From CAVWSM01 sp963757805 (GTDB taxonomy: Bacteria > Actinomycetota > Actinomycetes > Jiangellales > Jiangellaceae), in NCBI GenBank assembly GCA_963757805.1, contig CAVWSM010000014.1, positions 62,001-126,000 of the forward strand: 64,000 nt of DNA, given 5' to 3'. This document shows, in pieces, positions 45,479 through 55,473 of the stretch; position 1 is the first letter of the stretch; each line of letters begins with the position of its first letter. The position numbers and the translations under genes are program-made. The notes beneath the pieces were generated by a model that was not told the DNA's origin, made no database searches, and saw only the letters and a program-made list of their open reading frames with translations.

Positions 45479-46739
45479 ATGACGCCGTTCGCTGTCGCCG
45501 ATGAGGAGCGCGTCGCCGCCCTGCGTCGGATGAAGCTCTTCGCTGCCGGATTGCTCGTCGCCGCGGCGGTGATCTACGTGCTCGCCCGCGCCTGGGAGCA
45601 GTCCGACGATGCGCCCACGCTCGCGGGCTATGTGCGGGCGGCCGCGGAGGCTGCAATGGTCGGCGGGATCGCCGACTGGTTCGCCGTGACAGCACTGTTC
45701 CGCCACCCGCTCGGGCTGCCGATCCCGCACACTGCGATCATCCCGACGCACAAGGACCGCATCGGCCACACGCTCGGCGACTTCGTCGGCGCAAACTTCC
45801 TGTCCGCCGATGCGGTGCGGCAGCGGCTGGCCACCGCCGAGGTCGGCCGCCGGCTCGGGACCTGGCTCGCCCGAACGGACAACGCCGAACGGGTGGCCGG
45901 CGAGCTGGCCAACGCGGCCAAAGCTGGCATTGAGCTGCTCCGCGACGACGACGTGCAGCCCGTGCTCGAGCAGCTCGTCGAGCGCCGGTTGGCTGACCTG
46001 CACGTGTCGCCCAGTCTGGGCCGGACGCTCGACCAGGTCGTACGCGATGGCGCACACCGCGGCCTGGTGGACCTGCTGGCCCGCAGTGCGTACGACTGGC
46101 TGTTCGCCAACCGGGACCTGATCATGCGCGTGGTCAGCCAGCAGGCGCCCACGTGGTCGCCGAGGTTCATCGACGAGCGGGTCGCGACACGCATCTACTC
46201 CGAGCTGCTCCGCGTGGCCGGCGACGTCGTACGTCATCCACAGCACCCAGCCCGCGAAGCGATCGACCAGTGGCTCACTCGGTTGGCCGACGACCTGCAG
46301 CACGACCCGGCCACCCAGGCTCGAGTCGATAGCGCGGTCCAGTCACTCGCCGCCGGCGGGCAAAGCCGCGAGGTGGTCGCCGACCTCGTCGCCGCCGCAC
46401 GCAAGGCGCTCGTGGAGATGATCGACGACCCGTCGAGCGAGCTGCGGGTGCGCATCCGCGAGGCACTCGTGCGTTGGGGTGAGCGGCTTGCGACGGAGCC
46501 GGATATCGCGGCGAAGGTCGACGGATGGCTTGAGCGGGCGGGGGTCTACGTCGTCACTGGCTACCGCCACGAGATCACCCGGCTCGTCACCGACACCGTC
46601 GAGCGCTGGGACGCGCAGGAGACCAGCCGTCGGATCGAGGTGCAGGTGGGCCGTGACCTGCAGTTCATCCGGATCAACGGCACCGTGGTCGGAGCGATCG
46701 TGGGCGTCGCTCATCCACGCCGTCTCGCAGCTGCTGTGA
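45479..46739 (+). CDS. DUF445 family membrane-associated protein (one frameshift)
   Basis: About 419 residues. N-terminal helix then MVGGIADWFAVTALFRHPLGLPIPHTAIIPTHKDRIG, the hallmark of DUF445 (YjiN-like); continues with amphipathic helices and VQVGRDLQFIRINGTVVGA. A +1 shift near 46703 (extra G in GGG) must be corrected to reach the proper C-terminal hydrophobic tail SLIHAVSQLL with stop at 46739; uncorrected reading runs to 46765. Function unknown, probably envelope-related. Confidence 0.8.
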
Positions 46740-46756
46740 GGTCGAGCCAGCACGGG

Positions 46757-46806
46757 CGATCTTGAGACATCCGCGGGCCTCGCGCCCCACCGATGTCTCA
46801 AGATCG
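46757..46806. terminator. Bidirectional terminator hairpin, 15-bp perfect stem
   Basis: CGATCTTGAGACATC (46757-46771) pairs exactly with 46792-46806 around a 20-base loop. It sits between the convergent DUF445 gene (stop 46739) and the next minus-strand gene (stop 46834). Confidence 0.7.
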
Positions 46807-46833
46807 TCGGGATGGCGGGATGCCGGGGTGCGG

Positions 46834-47328
46834 TCAGGCGGTGCCGGTGTACGGCGGCGCGTCCGCCGTGGGCGCGGTCGTCTCGACCGTCGTGTGCGTA
46901 TGGGCGAGACGGCGCAACGCGATGCCGACCAGGATCAGGACGATGCCAAGGCCGGCTGCCATCGCGGCAACGCCGAAGGCCACTACCGACGTGAACAGCG
47001 ACGCCCGCAGGAACGAGGCGGTCATGACCGTCTGTCGGACCGGGTCGTCCTGGTCGAGCTCGGCGTAGGTTTGGCCGTCGGACGCGTCCAGTGCGTGCTC
47101 GTTGATGATGTCCGCCTGGGCGTAGGCCGAGAAGGGGCCGTTGACCTCGTCGCCGGCCAGGAAGTCGGCGTCGTCGGACACGGTGATGTTTTCGTCGGCT
47201 AGCTGGTCCTGGACCACGAACCAGGTGACCACGCCGGCGACGATCATGAGCAGGCCGGCGATGATGACCAACATGCCGAGGAAGCGGACACCGCCGGCGC
47301 GCTTGGTCTCGAGGGTTTCGGTCGACAT
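46834..47328 (-). CDS. Two-helix membrane protein of unknown function
   Basis: 164 residues. Helix 1 at about residues 17-38 (LGMLVIIAGLLMIVAGVVTW), an extracytoplasmic loop of about 65 residues with VVQDQLADENITVSDDADFL, then helix 2 at about 113-137. I recognise the layout (GxxxxxLxIxGxxxW plus NITVSDDA) from conserved actinobacterial proteins without an assigned role. ATG at 47328 follows GGGAGGA. Stands alone. Confidence 0.7.
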   Translation of the reverse strand: MSTETLETKRAGGVRFLGMLVIIAGLLMIVAGVVTWFVVQDQLADENITVSDDADFLAGDEVNGPFSAYAQADIINEHALDASDGQTYAELDQDDPVRQTVMTASFLRASLFTSVVAFGVAAMAAGLGIVLILVGIALRRLAHTHTTVETTAPTADAPPYTGTA

Positions 47329-47480
47329 CTGATCCTCCCGGAGATGTCATGAAACGAGGCGACTTGGTAGTCGCGATCGAGACTAGTGACGGCGGACTCC
47401 AGGGGCGTAGCGGCGCGCGGGAGTCGGCGCGCCCGATCCGGTGCTAGCCCTTGAGCATCCCTACGCGACATGATCGCGGT

Positions 47481-48678
47481 ATGTCCGACAAGGTGACCGC
47501 GCCGCAGCCCCCGACGGTCCCCAGCCAGAACGGCTGGACGATTCCACGCGGGCTCATCGTGGTGCTGAGCTTTGCCGGCGTGGTGGTCGCCGTTGGTGGC
47601 ATGCGGTCGATCTCAGGCATCCTCGGCCCGGCCTTCCTGGCGTTGATGATCGTCGTCGGTGTCGACCCGCTCATGGGATGGCTCGTTCGCCGGCGGGTGC
47701 CGCGGATCCTCGCGGGGATCCTGTCGATGTTTGCTGCGTTCTTGATCATCCTCGTGCTGGCCGGCGCGCTCGCACTGTCCATTGCCCGACTGGCGTCTCT
47801 GCTGCCCGACTACACCGACCAGTTCAACGACCTGGTCGACGACGCAGAGCAGTTCCTCGTCAACCGAGGTGTGGAGCAGGAGCAGATCCAGGAGGCGCTG
47901 AGCGGCTTCGACTGGACTCAACTGGTCGACGTCGTGCAAACGCTCCTCACTAGCCTGCTCAATGTCTTCTCCAACATCGTGTTCATCCTCGCGCTGATGT
48001 TCTTCATGTTCATCGATGCCATGTCGTTCGACCGGCGGCTCGAGGTTGCTGAGCGGTCACGTCCCGACATCGTCGCCGCGCTGCGTGGATTCGCCTCCGG
48101 CACCCGCACCTATCTCGTGGTGTCCACCGTGTTCGGCTTCATCGTCGCCGTCATCGACACGATCGCCTTGAGCATCATGGGCATCCCGCTGCCGATCATC
48201 TGGGGCTTCCTGGCGTTCATCACCAACTACATCCCCAACATCGGGTTCGTCGTGGGCGTGATCCCACCCGCCTTGCTCGGTCTCTTAGAGGGAGGCTGGG
48301 GATTGATGCTTGCGGTGATCATCGTCTACTCGGTCATCAACTTCGTGATCCAGTCGCTCATCCAGCCGAAGTTCGTCGGCGATGCCGTCGGGCTGACGGT
48401 GACGATGACGTTCCTGTCGCTGGTGTTCTGGGGCTGGGTGTTCGGTGCGCTCGGCGCTCTGCTGGCAATCCCGTCTGACGCTGCTGACCAAGGCGCTGCT
48501 CATTGACATCGACCCCAACACGCGGTGGGTCAATGCGCTCATCATGAGCGGCCAACCTGGCCGACGCGAGGCAGAGCCGCCGTCCGCTGCCGAGCAGGTC
48601 ACCGAGGCGGCCGAAGAGGCGACCTTGGTGGACCCAGTTGGCGAGAAGGCAGGCCGCGTCGCGCGGGTCGAGCAGTAG
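47481..48678 (+). CDS. AI-2E family transporter (one frameshift)
   Basis: About 398 residues. N-terminal helices with GPAFLALMIVVGVDPLMGWL, a long central helical insertion (LPDYTDQFNDLVDDAEQFL), then GIPLPIIWGFLAFITNYIPNIGFVVG, the family signature (usually ...FIPNIG). A +1 shift near 48472 must be corrected to get GALLAIPLTLLTKALLIDID and the cytosolic tail ending at 48678. The AI-2E name covers many exporters; the substrate is unknown. ATG at 47481 has no clear ribosome site. Confidence 0.82.
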
Positions 48679-48703
48679 GCTGCGCTTCAGAACAACAGAC
48701 GCG

Positions 48704-48815
48704 GGAGCTCGCGCCACAGCGGGCTGAGAGGGTGACAGGCGCCGTACGTCGTCCGTACGGCAGGCGTCGCCGACCGCCGGAACCTGACCGGGTAATGCCG
48801 GCGTAGGGAGCGAGT
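48704..48815 (+). ncRNA. TPP riboswitch (THI element)
   Basis: Conserved blocks: GGGCTGAGAGGG (48721-48732) and ACCTGACCGGGTAATGCCGG (48782-48801), then CGTAGGGAG. Closing stem GCTCGC (48707-48712) with GCGAGT (48810-48815). GGGAG at 48806-48810 is both the riboswitch 3' part and the ribosome site for the GTG at 48817, so TPP binding should hide the site and block translation. Confidence 0.95.
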
Positions 48816-48816
48816 C

Positions 48817-50173
48817 GTGACGCTGCTCGATCATCCACCGAAGGCCGCGCCACCCGAGGCGCCGCTCGTCCTCACCACCGAGCCACCACGCCCGCTCGGC
48901 CTGTTCGACCAGATGACTCTCTGGGGCAACCTGGGGATCTCGCTGTTCGGCCCGGTGACGGGAGCGTTCATCGCGGCCACCACCGGCTCGCTCGCGGCCG
49001 GCGCTGCTTGCGACGCTTGTCGGGGTCGCGCTGGGGGCGGCGGTGCTGGGCGGAGCCGCAGTGTTCGGCGCGGCGACCGGCGCGCCGGCGATGGTCTGCC
49101 TGCGCGGTCTGTTCGGGCGGCCCGGCTCGTACGTACCCACGGCGCTCAACGTCGCTCAGAACGTCGGCTGGGCAACCCTGGAGATCGTCCTCATCGCCAC
49201 CGCCGCGGAGGCGATCGTCGGTGCCGAATGGCGCTGGCTCTTCGTGCTCCTCGCCGGCGCCGTGGCCACATTCATGGCGGTGCGCCCACTGGGCTCTGTC
49301 CGCGCGCTGCGCAAGGTGATGGTGTGGCTGGTCCTGCTGGCCAGCGTCTTCCTGTTCGTCCAAGTGCTGCGCGGCGGACCAATCGGGTCGGTCACGGCGG
49401 GCGACTTCTCCGGGTTCTGGGTGGCGGTCGACTTGGCCGTCGCAGGGGTCGTCTCGTTCGCGCCGCTGGCGGCCGACTACTCGCGGCACTCGAAGTCGCG
49501 GGCGGCGGCGTTCGGCGGAGCATCCGTCGGCTACGGGCTTGCCGCGTTGGCGTACTACACATTGGGTGTGCTCGCGGTGGCGACGCTGGGCACGGACGGC
49601 GACAACGTCATCTTCGCGCTGGTCGCTCTGCCGGCCGGGGCGGTCGCGCTGTTCATCCTGCTGGTCGACGAGGTGGACGAGGCGTTCGCCAACGTCTACT
49701 CGACCACGATGTCGGTGCAGAACCTGGCGCCGAGGCTCGACCGGCGAGTGGTGTCGGTCGCGATCGGGGTGCTGGCGACCGCGCTGGCGCTGTGGGTCGA
49801 CATCAGCGGCTACACGTCGTTCCTGCTGTTGATCGGTGCGGTGTTCGTCCCACTGTTTGCCGTGGCGATCGTCGACTTCTTCGTCGTGAGCCGCGGCCGC
49901 TGGGATGTCTCGGAGCGCGCGCGCTTCCGCTGGCAGCCTGTGGTGGCGTGGCTCGCCGGCTTCGTCACGTACCAGCTCATCAACCCTGGCGACGTCTCCG
50001 GCTGGAGCGGTTGGTGGGCGCGCCGCGCGGGCGATCTGCCCTTCGAGATGCCGGAGTGGTTTGGCGCCTCGATCGCCTCGCTGGTCGTGGGCGCGGTCGC
50101 GATGCTGCTGCTCGGTCAGATCGGCCGGCGCCCGCGAGTTGTCAGGTTGTCAGGCTCAGGGCCAAGCGTGTGA
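48817..50173 (+). CDS. NCS1-family permease, CytX-like (one frameshift)
   Basis: About 451 residues across a +1 shift near 49000; the first frame supplies FDQMTLWGNLGISLFGPVTGAF and TTGSLA, the second ALLATLVGVALGA onward through 12 helices, including FGRPGSYVPTALNVAQNVGW and SVQNLAPRL. Members of this clade under TPP control (CytX) are predicted to import the thiamine precursor hydroxymethylpyrimidine; the riboswitch here makes that the best call. The GTG start is fixed by the riboswitch ribosome site. Confidence 0.85.
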
Positions 50174-50215
50174 CCTGCGACGATGCAGCGCCCTGACAAT
50201 CTGACAACCTGACAA
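50139..50215. terminator. Bidirectional terminator with tandem TTGTCAGG units
   Basis: TTGTCAGGTTGTCAG (50139-50153) pairs exactly with 50201-50215 (15 bp). The left arm lies inside the last codons of the permease gene, and the right arm precedes the convergent oxidoreductase stop (50235). Each arm is two tandem copies of an 8-base unit. Confidence 0.65.
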
Positions 50216-50234
50216 GTCGGGGGAGGGCGCCGGC

Positions 50235-51236
50235 TCAGCTGACGAGCTTGGGCAGCACGTCGCGGCCGAAGACCTCGATCCACTCCTCCTGGTTGCGCCC
50301 GACGTTGTGCAGGTAGAGCCGGTCGATCCCGAGGTCGAGGTAGCGCTGGATCTCGGCGCGGTGCGCGTCGGGGTCGCTGGAGATGAGCATGCGGCCCTTG
50401 AAGTCTTCGGGCCGGACGAGCTGCGCCATCGCGGCGAAGTCGTGCGGGGAGCGGATGTCCTGCTTGGGAAACTTCATGCCGCCGTTGGGCCACTCGGTGA
50501 TCGCGTTAGCCAGCGCCTCCTCGTCGCTCGGCGCCCACGACAGGTGCAGCTGCAGGATGCGGGGCATCGTGTCAGGGTCCTTGCCGGCCTCGCGCGCGCC
50601 TTCCTCGAACTTCGCGAAGATCCCGCCGATCTTCTCCAGCGGTGCGCCCACGGTGATGATGCCGTCGGCGACGCGTCCGGTGCGCTTGGCGGTGACCGGC
50701 CCGGCCGTGGCCACATAGATCGGCGGGGGTTGCTCGGGCATCGTCCACAGCCGGGTCGACTCGAGCTTGAAGTAGTCGCCGGAATGCTTGACGTCCTTGC
50801 CCGCCAGGGATCCGGTGAACAGCTTCTGAATGACGTCGATCGCCTCGAACATCATGCGGATCCGCTCGGGTGCCTCCGGCCAATAGCCACCGAGGACGTG
50901 CTCGTTGAGCGCCTCTCCGGATCCCAGGCCGAGCCAGTGCCGGCCGGGGTACATCGCGGCCAGCGTCGCGGATGCCTGCGCGACCACGGCGGGATGCATG
51001 CGAAACGACGGGCACGTCACACCAGGCCCGAGGTCGCCGGTCGTGCGCGCGCCGATGCCGGTCAGCACGTTCCACACGAACCCCGCCTCGCCCTGCTGCG
51101 GCACCCACGGCTGGAAGTGGTCGGCGGCCATCACACCGGAGAAGCCGTGTGCCTCGGCGAGCTCGGAGAACCGGAGTACGTCGTTGGGGGCGAACTGCTC
51201 GAGCATCGCGGCGTAGCCGATGGTCGTGCGCGGCAT
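50235..51236 (-). CDS. F420-dependent LLM-class oxidoreductase
   Basis: 333 residues. Luciferase-like TIM barrel with GVMAADHFQPWVPQQGEAGFVWNVL, PSFRMHPAVVAQASATLAAMYPGRHWLGLGSGEALNEHV (first part PSFRMHPAVVAQASATLAAM), and IYVATAGPVTAKRTGRVADG. This is the Fgd/TIGR03557-like group that uses deazaflavin F420. The ATG at 51236 follows GGAGG by five bases; earlier codons at 51251 and 51281 do not. Divergent from fbiD, an F420 biosynthesis gene, which supports F420 use. Confidence 0.87.
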   Translation of the reverse strand: MPRTTIGYAAMLEQFAPNDVLRFSELAEAHGFSGVMAADHFQPWVPQQGEAGFVWNVLTGIGARTTGDLGPGVTCPSFRMHPAVVAQASATLAAMYPGRHWLGLGSGEALNEHVLGGYWPEAPERIRMMFEAIDVIQKLFTGSLAGKDVKHSGDYFKLESTRLWTMPEQPPPIYVATAGPVTAKRTGRVADGIITVGAPLEKIGGIFAKFEEGAREAGKDPDTMPRILQLHLSWAPSDEEALANAITEWPNGGMKFPKQDIRSPHDFAAMAQLVRPEDFKGRMLISSDPDAHRAEIQRYLDLGIDRLYLHNVGRNQEEWIEVFGRDVLPKLVS

Positions 51237-51354
51237 GGGATCCTCCGCCATCGTGGGTGATCGTTGCGCCCACCATTTCACGCGTACGACGGCGGGGCCG
51301 CACGCCCCGTACCCTCATAACCGAGACCCGCCCAGCCGCCAACCGGAGACGTGA

Positions 51355-51996
51355 GTGACTACCAGACCCACCGTCCACGAGTGGGGCATCGTCGTCGCCG
51401 TGAAGGGCCTATACCAAGCCAAGTCGCGCATGCGGACGTTGCGTGCCCCGGTGCGGGCACGGCTCGTGTTGGCGATGCTGACCGACGTGCTCGCCGAGCT
51501 GCGCGCGACTCCACATGTGACGCACATCGTGGTCGTCACCGACGACGGCGACGTCGCCCGGGTCGCGCGTCGCGGCGGCGCGCGGGTGGTGCCCGATCCC
51601 GGACGCGGCCTCAACGCCGCGTTCGTCGCCGGCGCTCGAGCTGTGCCGGGCGTGTCGGTTGCTGCGGTGATGGCCGACCTGCCCCTGCTGACCGCCGAAG
51701 ATCTGTCGGCCGCGCTGCGGGAGGCGGAGCGGCATGCGACCGCGTACGTGCCAGACCGCGCCGGCACTGGCACCACGATCCTGACCGCGCGCGGCGTGCC
51801 GCTGGAGCCGGCCTTCGGCCCCGGGTCGGCCATGGCGCATGCCCACACCGCCGTTCGTCTCGACGCCGCGCCCGGTCTCCGGCATGACATCGACACTCTC
51901 GATGACCTCGCGGCCGCTTCGCGCGAAGGGCTCGGCCCGTCGACCGCGTCTGTCGCGCGCAGTCTCGTCGGTCGGCCCGAACAGGCCACGGGCTGA
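51355..51996 (+). CDS. fbiD: Phosphoenolpyruvate/2-phospholactate guanylyltransferase
   Basis: 213 residues. F420 biosynthesis: activates phosphoenolpyruvate (FbiD, mycobacterial type) or 2-phospholactate (CofC, archaeal type) with GTP. Seen: VVAVKGLYQAKSRM (nucleotide loop), GRGLNAAFVAGARA, VAAVMADLPLLTAEDL (metal Asp), PDRAGTGTTIL, and FGPGSAMAHAHTA. GTG at 51355 lies 7 bases after CCGGAG. Actinobacterial context favours the PEP-using FbiD. Confidence 0.88.
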   Translation: MTTRPTVHEWGIVVAVKGLYQAKSRMRTLRAPVRARLVLAMLTDVLAELRATPHVTHIVVVTDDGDVARVARRGGARVVPDPGRGLNAAFVAGARAVPGVSVAAVMADLPLLTAEDLSAALREAERHATAYVPDRAGTGTTILTARGVPLEPAFGPGSAMAHAHTAVRLDAAPGLRHDIDTLDDLAAASREGLGPSTASVARSLVGRPEQATG

Positions 51997-51997
51997 C

Positions 51998-52372
51998 GTG
52001 CCGCGCGTCCGGCGGTCCGCGCGGGACCGGATGGTGCGGCTGTGGCGGGACACCGATCCGCCGACGTCACCCGGTCTGCGGCGCAGCCCATGGCTGGCGA
52101 GCAAGCGGCTGCCCGGGCCGCAGGACCGCGCGCTCTACCGGTCGTTCGACTTCGCGTTGCGCGTCGGCGATGTGCTGCTCGCTCGCGGCGCCGCGATTTC
52201 CGATGTCGAGTCGTTCAGCGGCCGGGCACAAGGGATTGGTCGCGCAGCGCGTCCAGGAAGTCGCGCGCCCAGCGGGCGACATCGTGCTCCAGCACGATTG
52301 CGCGCATCGCCCGCATGCGCCGCCGCTGCTCGTCGTGAGAGGCGTACATCGCGTCGAGCATCGCGCGCTTGA
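51998..52372 (+). pseudogene. 5' remnant of a ThrE-type threonine/serine exporter gene
   Basis: From the GTG at 51998, two bases after fbiD, about 70 residues resemble the start of ThrE/DUF1212 exporters (ALYRSFDFALRVGDVLLARG then AAISDVESF). At about 52215 the frame passes into sequence that is antisense to the end of otsA and becomes Arg/Ala-rich, running open to 52372. The remaining roughly 350 residues with all transmembrane helices are absent, so the gene is dead or deleted. Confidence 0.55.
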
Positions 52373-53634
52373 GGCCGACGATGTCGTGCGGGTTGACGAG
52401 GTAGGCATCGCGCAGCTCGGCTGCCGCACCGGCGAACTCGCTCAGCACGAGTGCGCCCTGCTCGTCGGAGCGCGCGGCGACGTACTCCTTGGCGACGAGG
52501 TTCATGCCGTCGCGCAGCGGGGTGACCACCATGACGTCAGCGGTGCGAAGCAGAGCAACGAGCTCGCCGCGGTCGTACGACGAGTGCATGTAGTTGACGA
52601 CGGGATAGCCGAAGCGACCGTACTCACCGTTGATGCGCCCGACCTGCTGCTCGATCTCGTCACGCAGCAGGCGGTACTGCCCGACGCGTTCACGGCTCGG
52701 CGTGGCGACCTGGATGAACGCCACGTCCTCTGGCGACAGCCTGCCCTCGGCCAGGAGCTCGCCGAAGGCCTTGAGTCGGTGGCCGATGCCCTTGGTGTAG
52801 TCGAGTCGATCGACACCCAGGAGGACGTAGCGCGGGTTGCCGAGCTCGCCGCGGATCTCCTTGGCGCGCGCTTGCGTGTCCGGGTTGTCGGCCAGCTCCG
52901 CAATCTCCGAGCTGTCGATCGAGATCGGGAAGGCCTCCGCGCGCACCTGTCGATCGGGTAGCAGGACGTGGCCGTCCTCGACCGTGAGCCCGAGCAGCCG
53001 CTCGGTGAGGTGGCAGAAGTTGGTGGCTGCACCATTGAGCTGGAACCCGACGAGGTCAGCGCCCAGCAGGCCTTCCAGGATCTGCGTGCGCCAAGGCAGC
53101 TGCAGGAAGAGCTCGATAGGCGGGAACGGGATATGCAGGAAGAAGCCGATGCGCAGGTCGGGTCGCTGCATGCGCAGCATCTGCGGGACGAGCTGCAGCT
53201 GGTAGTCCTGCACCCAGACCGTCGCTCCCTCATCGGCGATCTGCGAGGTGGCTTCGGCGAAGCGCCGGTTGACGCGTACGTAGGCCTCCCACCACTCCCG
53301 GTGGTACTCCGGCTGCACGATGACGTCGTGGTAGAGCGGCCAGAGCGTCGCGTTGGAGAAGCCCTCGTAGTAGTCCGCGACGTCCTCCTCGGACAGCGGG
53401 ACAGGCACCAGATGCATGCCGTCCTCGGTGAACGGCTCCGGGGCCTCGTCGACGGTGCCCACCCAGCCGACCCAGGCACCGTCGTTGGCCCGCATCACCG
53501 GGGCAAGCGCAGTCACGAGGCCGCCCGGGACTGCGCCGCCACTCCGCCGATCCGTCATCGTCAGTGACCTTGTCGACCGGCAATCGGTTGGCGACGACAA
53601 CAAAACCGGCGTTGGACTGGCTGACGTCCGTCAC
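52215..53634 (-). CDS. otsA: Trehalose-6-phosphate synthase (one frameshift)
   Basis: About 472 residues. GT20 enzyme forming trehalose-6-phosphate from UDP- or GDP-glucose and glucose-6-phosphate. First frame VVVANRLPV, DGSAEWRRSPGG; after an extra C in CCC near 53541: GWVGTVDEAP, WVQDYQLQLVP, FFLHIPFPPIELFLQLPWR, GVDRLDYTKGI, PLRDGMNLVAKEYVA. GTG at 53634 has GGAGGG upstream. Divergent from the DUF3263/LytR_C/otsB operon, so both trehalose genes share the 53635-53846 control region. Confidence 0.9.
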
Positions 53635-53846
53635 GGGTGGCCCTCCGTAACTGGGGGTAACCCAGACTATGCCCTCGCGGTGAAGGGCTGAATCGCTGCG
53701 GCGTGAGCATCGATGTCGTACGCGCTAAGGGTGTGTCAAATGACAGGCGTGTCGTTTGTCGGTGCGTACGATGGCTGGCGAGGTCGGGCAATCGAGACAG
53801 ATGACGCTGGCGAGACGATAGGGACGCGCCACGAGGAGGAGCGGGC

Positions 53847-54161
53847 ATGGAGGCTGCACGCAACACGGGACATCCGGTGGTCACCGGCCCCGCGGCGGCG
53901 CATGCAGCGGCTGCCCTGAGCGATCGCGACCGGGCCGTCCTCGACTTCGAGCGGCAGTGGTGGAAGTACGCAGGAGCCAAGGAGCAGGCGATCCGCGACC
54001 TGTTCGACATGTCGGCGACGCGCTACTACCAGCTGCTCAACGAGCTCATCGACCGCCCGGACTCCCTGGCCTACGACCCCATGCTGGTCAAGCGGCTGCG
54101 GCGACTGCGGTCGTCCCGGCAGCGCACTCGTTCGGCTCGCCGCCTAGGGTTCGAGGTCTGA
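53847..54161 (+). CDS. DUF3263 family protein
   Basis: 104 residues. LSDRDRAVLDFERQWWKYAGAKEQAIRDLF then MSATRYYQLLNELIDRPDSL: a short helical, probably DNA-binding (helix-turn-helix-like), actinobacterial family. GGAGGAG precedes the ATG. First gene of the operon with the LytR C-terminal protein and otsB. Role unknown; the Arg-rich tail RRLRSSRQRTRSARR also suggests nucleic acid binding. Confidence 0.8.
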   Translation: MEAARNTGHPVVTGPAAAHAAAALSDRDRAVLDFERQWWKYAGAKEQAIRDLFDMSATRYYQLLNELIDRPDSLAYDPMLVKRLRRLRSSRQRTRSARRLGFEV

Positions 54162-54182
54162 GCCCGGGAGCCGAGGAGTGCC

Positions 54183-54662
54183 ATGCGCGAGCGGTGGAAC
54201 GCCATCTGGCCGTCCCTGGTCGCGCTGGTCGGCACGCTGGCCGTAGTGGGTGGCCTGCTGCTGTTCTTCGGCCGCGACGTCGACTCGTCGGACGGGCCAG
54301 TGGCCTCCGGCACCGACACCGCGGCCACTGACCCCGCGGCCCCATCCGAGACCGTGACGGAGCAGCCGCCTCCTGACGTCAAAGCTCCCGTCCGCGTCCT
54401 CAATGCCGCGCGCGTGCAGGGTCTCGCCGGGCGCACCGCCGACACCCTGCGTGCCGACGGCTGGGAGGTCACCGGGGCCGACAACTTCTCCGGCGAGGTC
54501 AGGGCCACCACGATCTTTGCTCCGGCGGGGCTGGAGGACGCGGCGGCCACGCTGTCGCGGACCTACCCGGTGCTGACGGTGATCGAGCCGGCGAGCGAGG
54601 GCATGGGCACCGGCGAGCTCACCTTGGTGCTCGCGCAAGACATCGCACTCACGAAGGGCTGA
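54183..54662 (+). CDS. LytR C-terminal domain protein (LytR_C)
   Basis: 159 residues. One N-terminal membrane helix (about 12-30), a Thr/Pro/Asp-rich linker, and the LytR_C domain from about residue 68 (VRVLNAARVQGLAGRTADTL, WEVTGADNFSG, TTIFAPAGLEDAAATL). The domain lies outside the cell and is thought to bind wall-linked components. It has no LCP catalytic domain. 21 bases after DUF3263; one base before otsB. Confidence 0.82.
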   Translation: MRERWNAIWPSLVALVGTLAVVGGLLLFFGRDVDSSDGPVASGTDTAATDPAAPSETVTEQPPPDVKAPVRVLNAARVQGLAGRTADTLRADGWEVTGADNFSGEVRATTIFAPAGLEDAAATLSRTYPVLTVIEPASEGMGTGELTLVLAQDIALTKG

Positions 54663-54663
54663 C

Positions 54664-55473
54664 ATGCCCGAGGTGCGCGACGCGATCCGCACGGAGCCTG
54701 GGCGCCGGGCCTACGACAGGCTGCTTGCCGATCCGTCGCACGCCCTTGTGGCATTCGACTTCGACGGCACTCTCGCACCGATTGTGCCGCGGCCAGAGGA
54801 TGCGCGGGCATTGCCAGATGCCGTAGGAGTCCTGGTGGGCGTTGCGGCGAGGGTACGTCGGGTTGCCGTGGTGACGGGCCGGCCGGCCGGGGATGCGGTG
54901 TTGTTTGGTGGGCTCGACGCCGTGCCGGGCTTGGTGGTGCTCGGGCACTACGGGCTGGAGCGGTGGGCCGACGGCCGCCTGGAGTCGCCGCCCGATGACC
55001 CGGCGGTCGACGTAGCGCGCGAGACCTTGCGGACGCTGGTCGCGGTGGCCCCAGCGGGGACCTACCTCGAGGACAAGGGCCATTCGCTCGCTGTGCACAC
55101 GCGCAACACCGAAGACCCGGCGGGCGCGCTCGACGGGTTACGCGCTGAAGTGTCGACGCTTGCCGCTAATGCTGGGCTCGAGGTGGTGCCGGGTCGGTAC
55201 GTGCTGGAGGTGCGGCCGCCGGGTGTCGACAAAGGGCATGCGCTGCGTGATCTCGTACGCGCGGAGGGCGTTTCGGTCGTGTTCTTCGCGGGGGACGACC
55301 TCGGCGACGTACCCGCGTTCGACGCGCTCGACGAGTTGCGCGCGGAAGGTCTCGCGACGCTGGCCGTGTGCGCCGACTCGCCGGAGACGCCTGCAGCGGT
55401 ACGCGACCGCTGCGATCTGGTGGTCGACGGGCCGGCGGGCGTGCTGGCGGTCCTGGCTTCGATCAGCGAGTGA
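54664..55473 (+). CDS. otsB: Trehalose-6-phosphate phosphatase
   Basis: 269 residues. HAD phosphatase completing trehalose synthesis. FDFDGTLAPIV (nucleophile Asp about 30), VVTGRPAGDA, LGHYGLERW, KGHSLAVHTRN, VLEVRPPGVDKGHALRDL, FFAGDDLGDVPAF. ATG directly follows the LytR_C stop. Overlaps the convergent xylulokinase gene by 11 bases. Confidence 0.9.
   Translation: MPEVRDAIRTEPGRRAYDRLLADPSHALVAFDFDGTLAPIVPRPEDARALPDAVGVLVGVAARVRRVAVVTGRPAGDAVLFGGLDAVPGLVVLGHYGLERWADGRLESPPDDPAVDVARETLRTLVAVAPAGTYLEDKGHSLAVHTRNTEDPAGALDGLRAEVSTLAANAGLEVVPGRYVLEVRPPGVDKGHALRDLVRAEGVSVVFFAGDDLGDVPAFDALDELRAEGLATLAVCADSPETPAAVRDRCDLVVDGPAGVLAVLASISE

Noticed and set aside
53750..53775. otsB-operon promoter at TACGAT (53766)
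   Set aside because: No -35 at an acceptable distance could be found, so it was not annotated.
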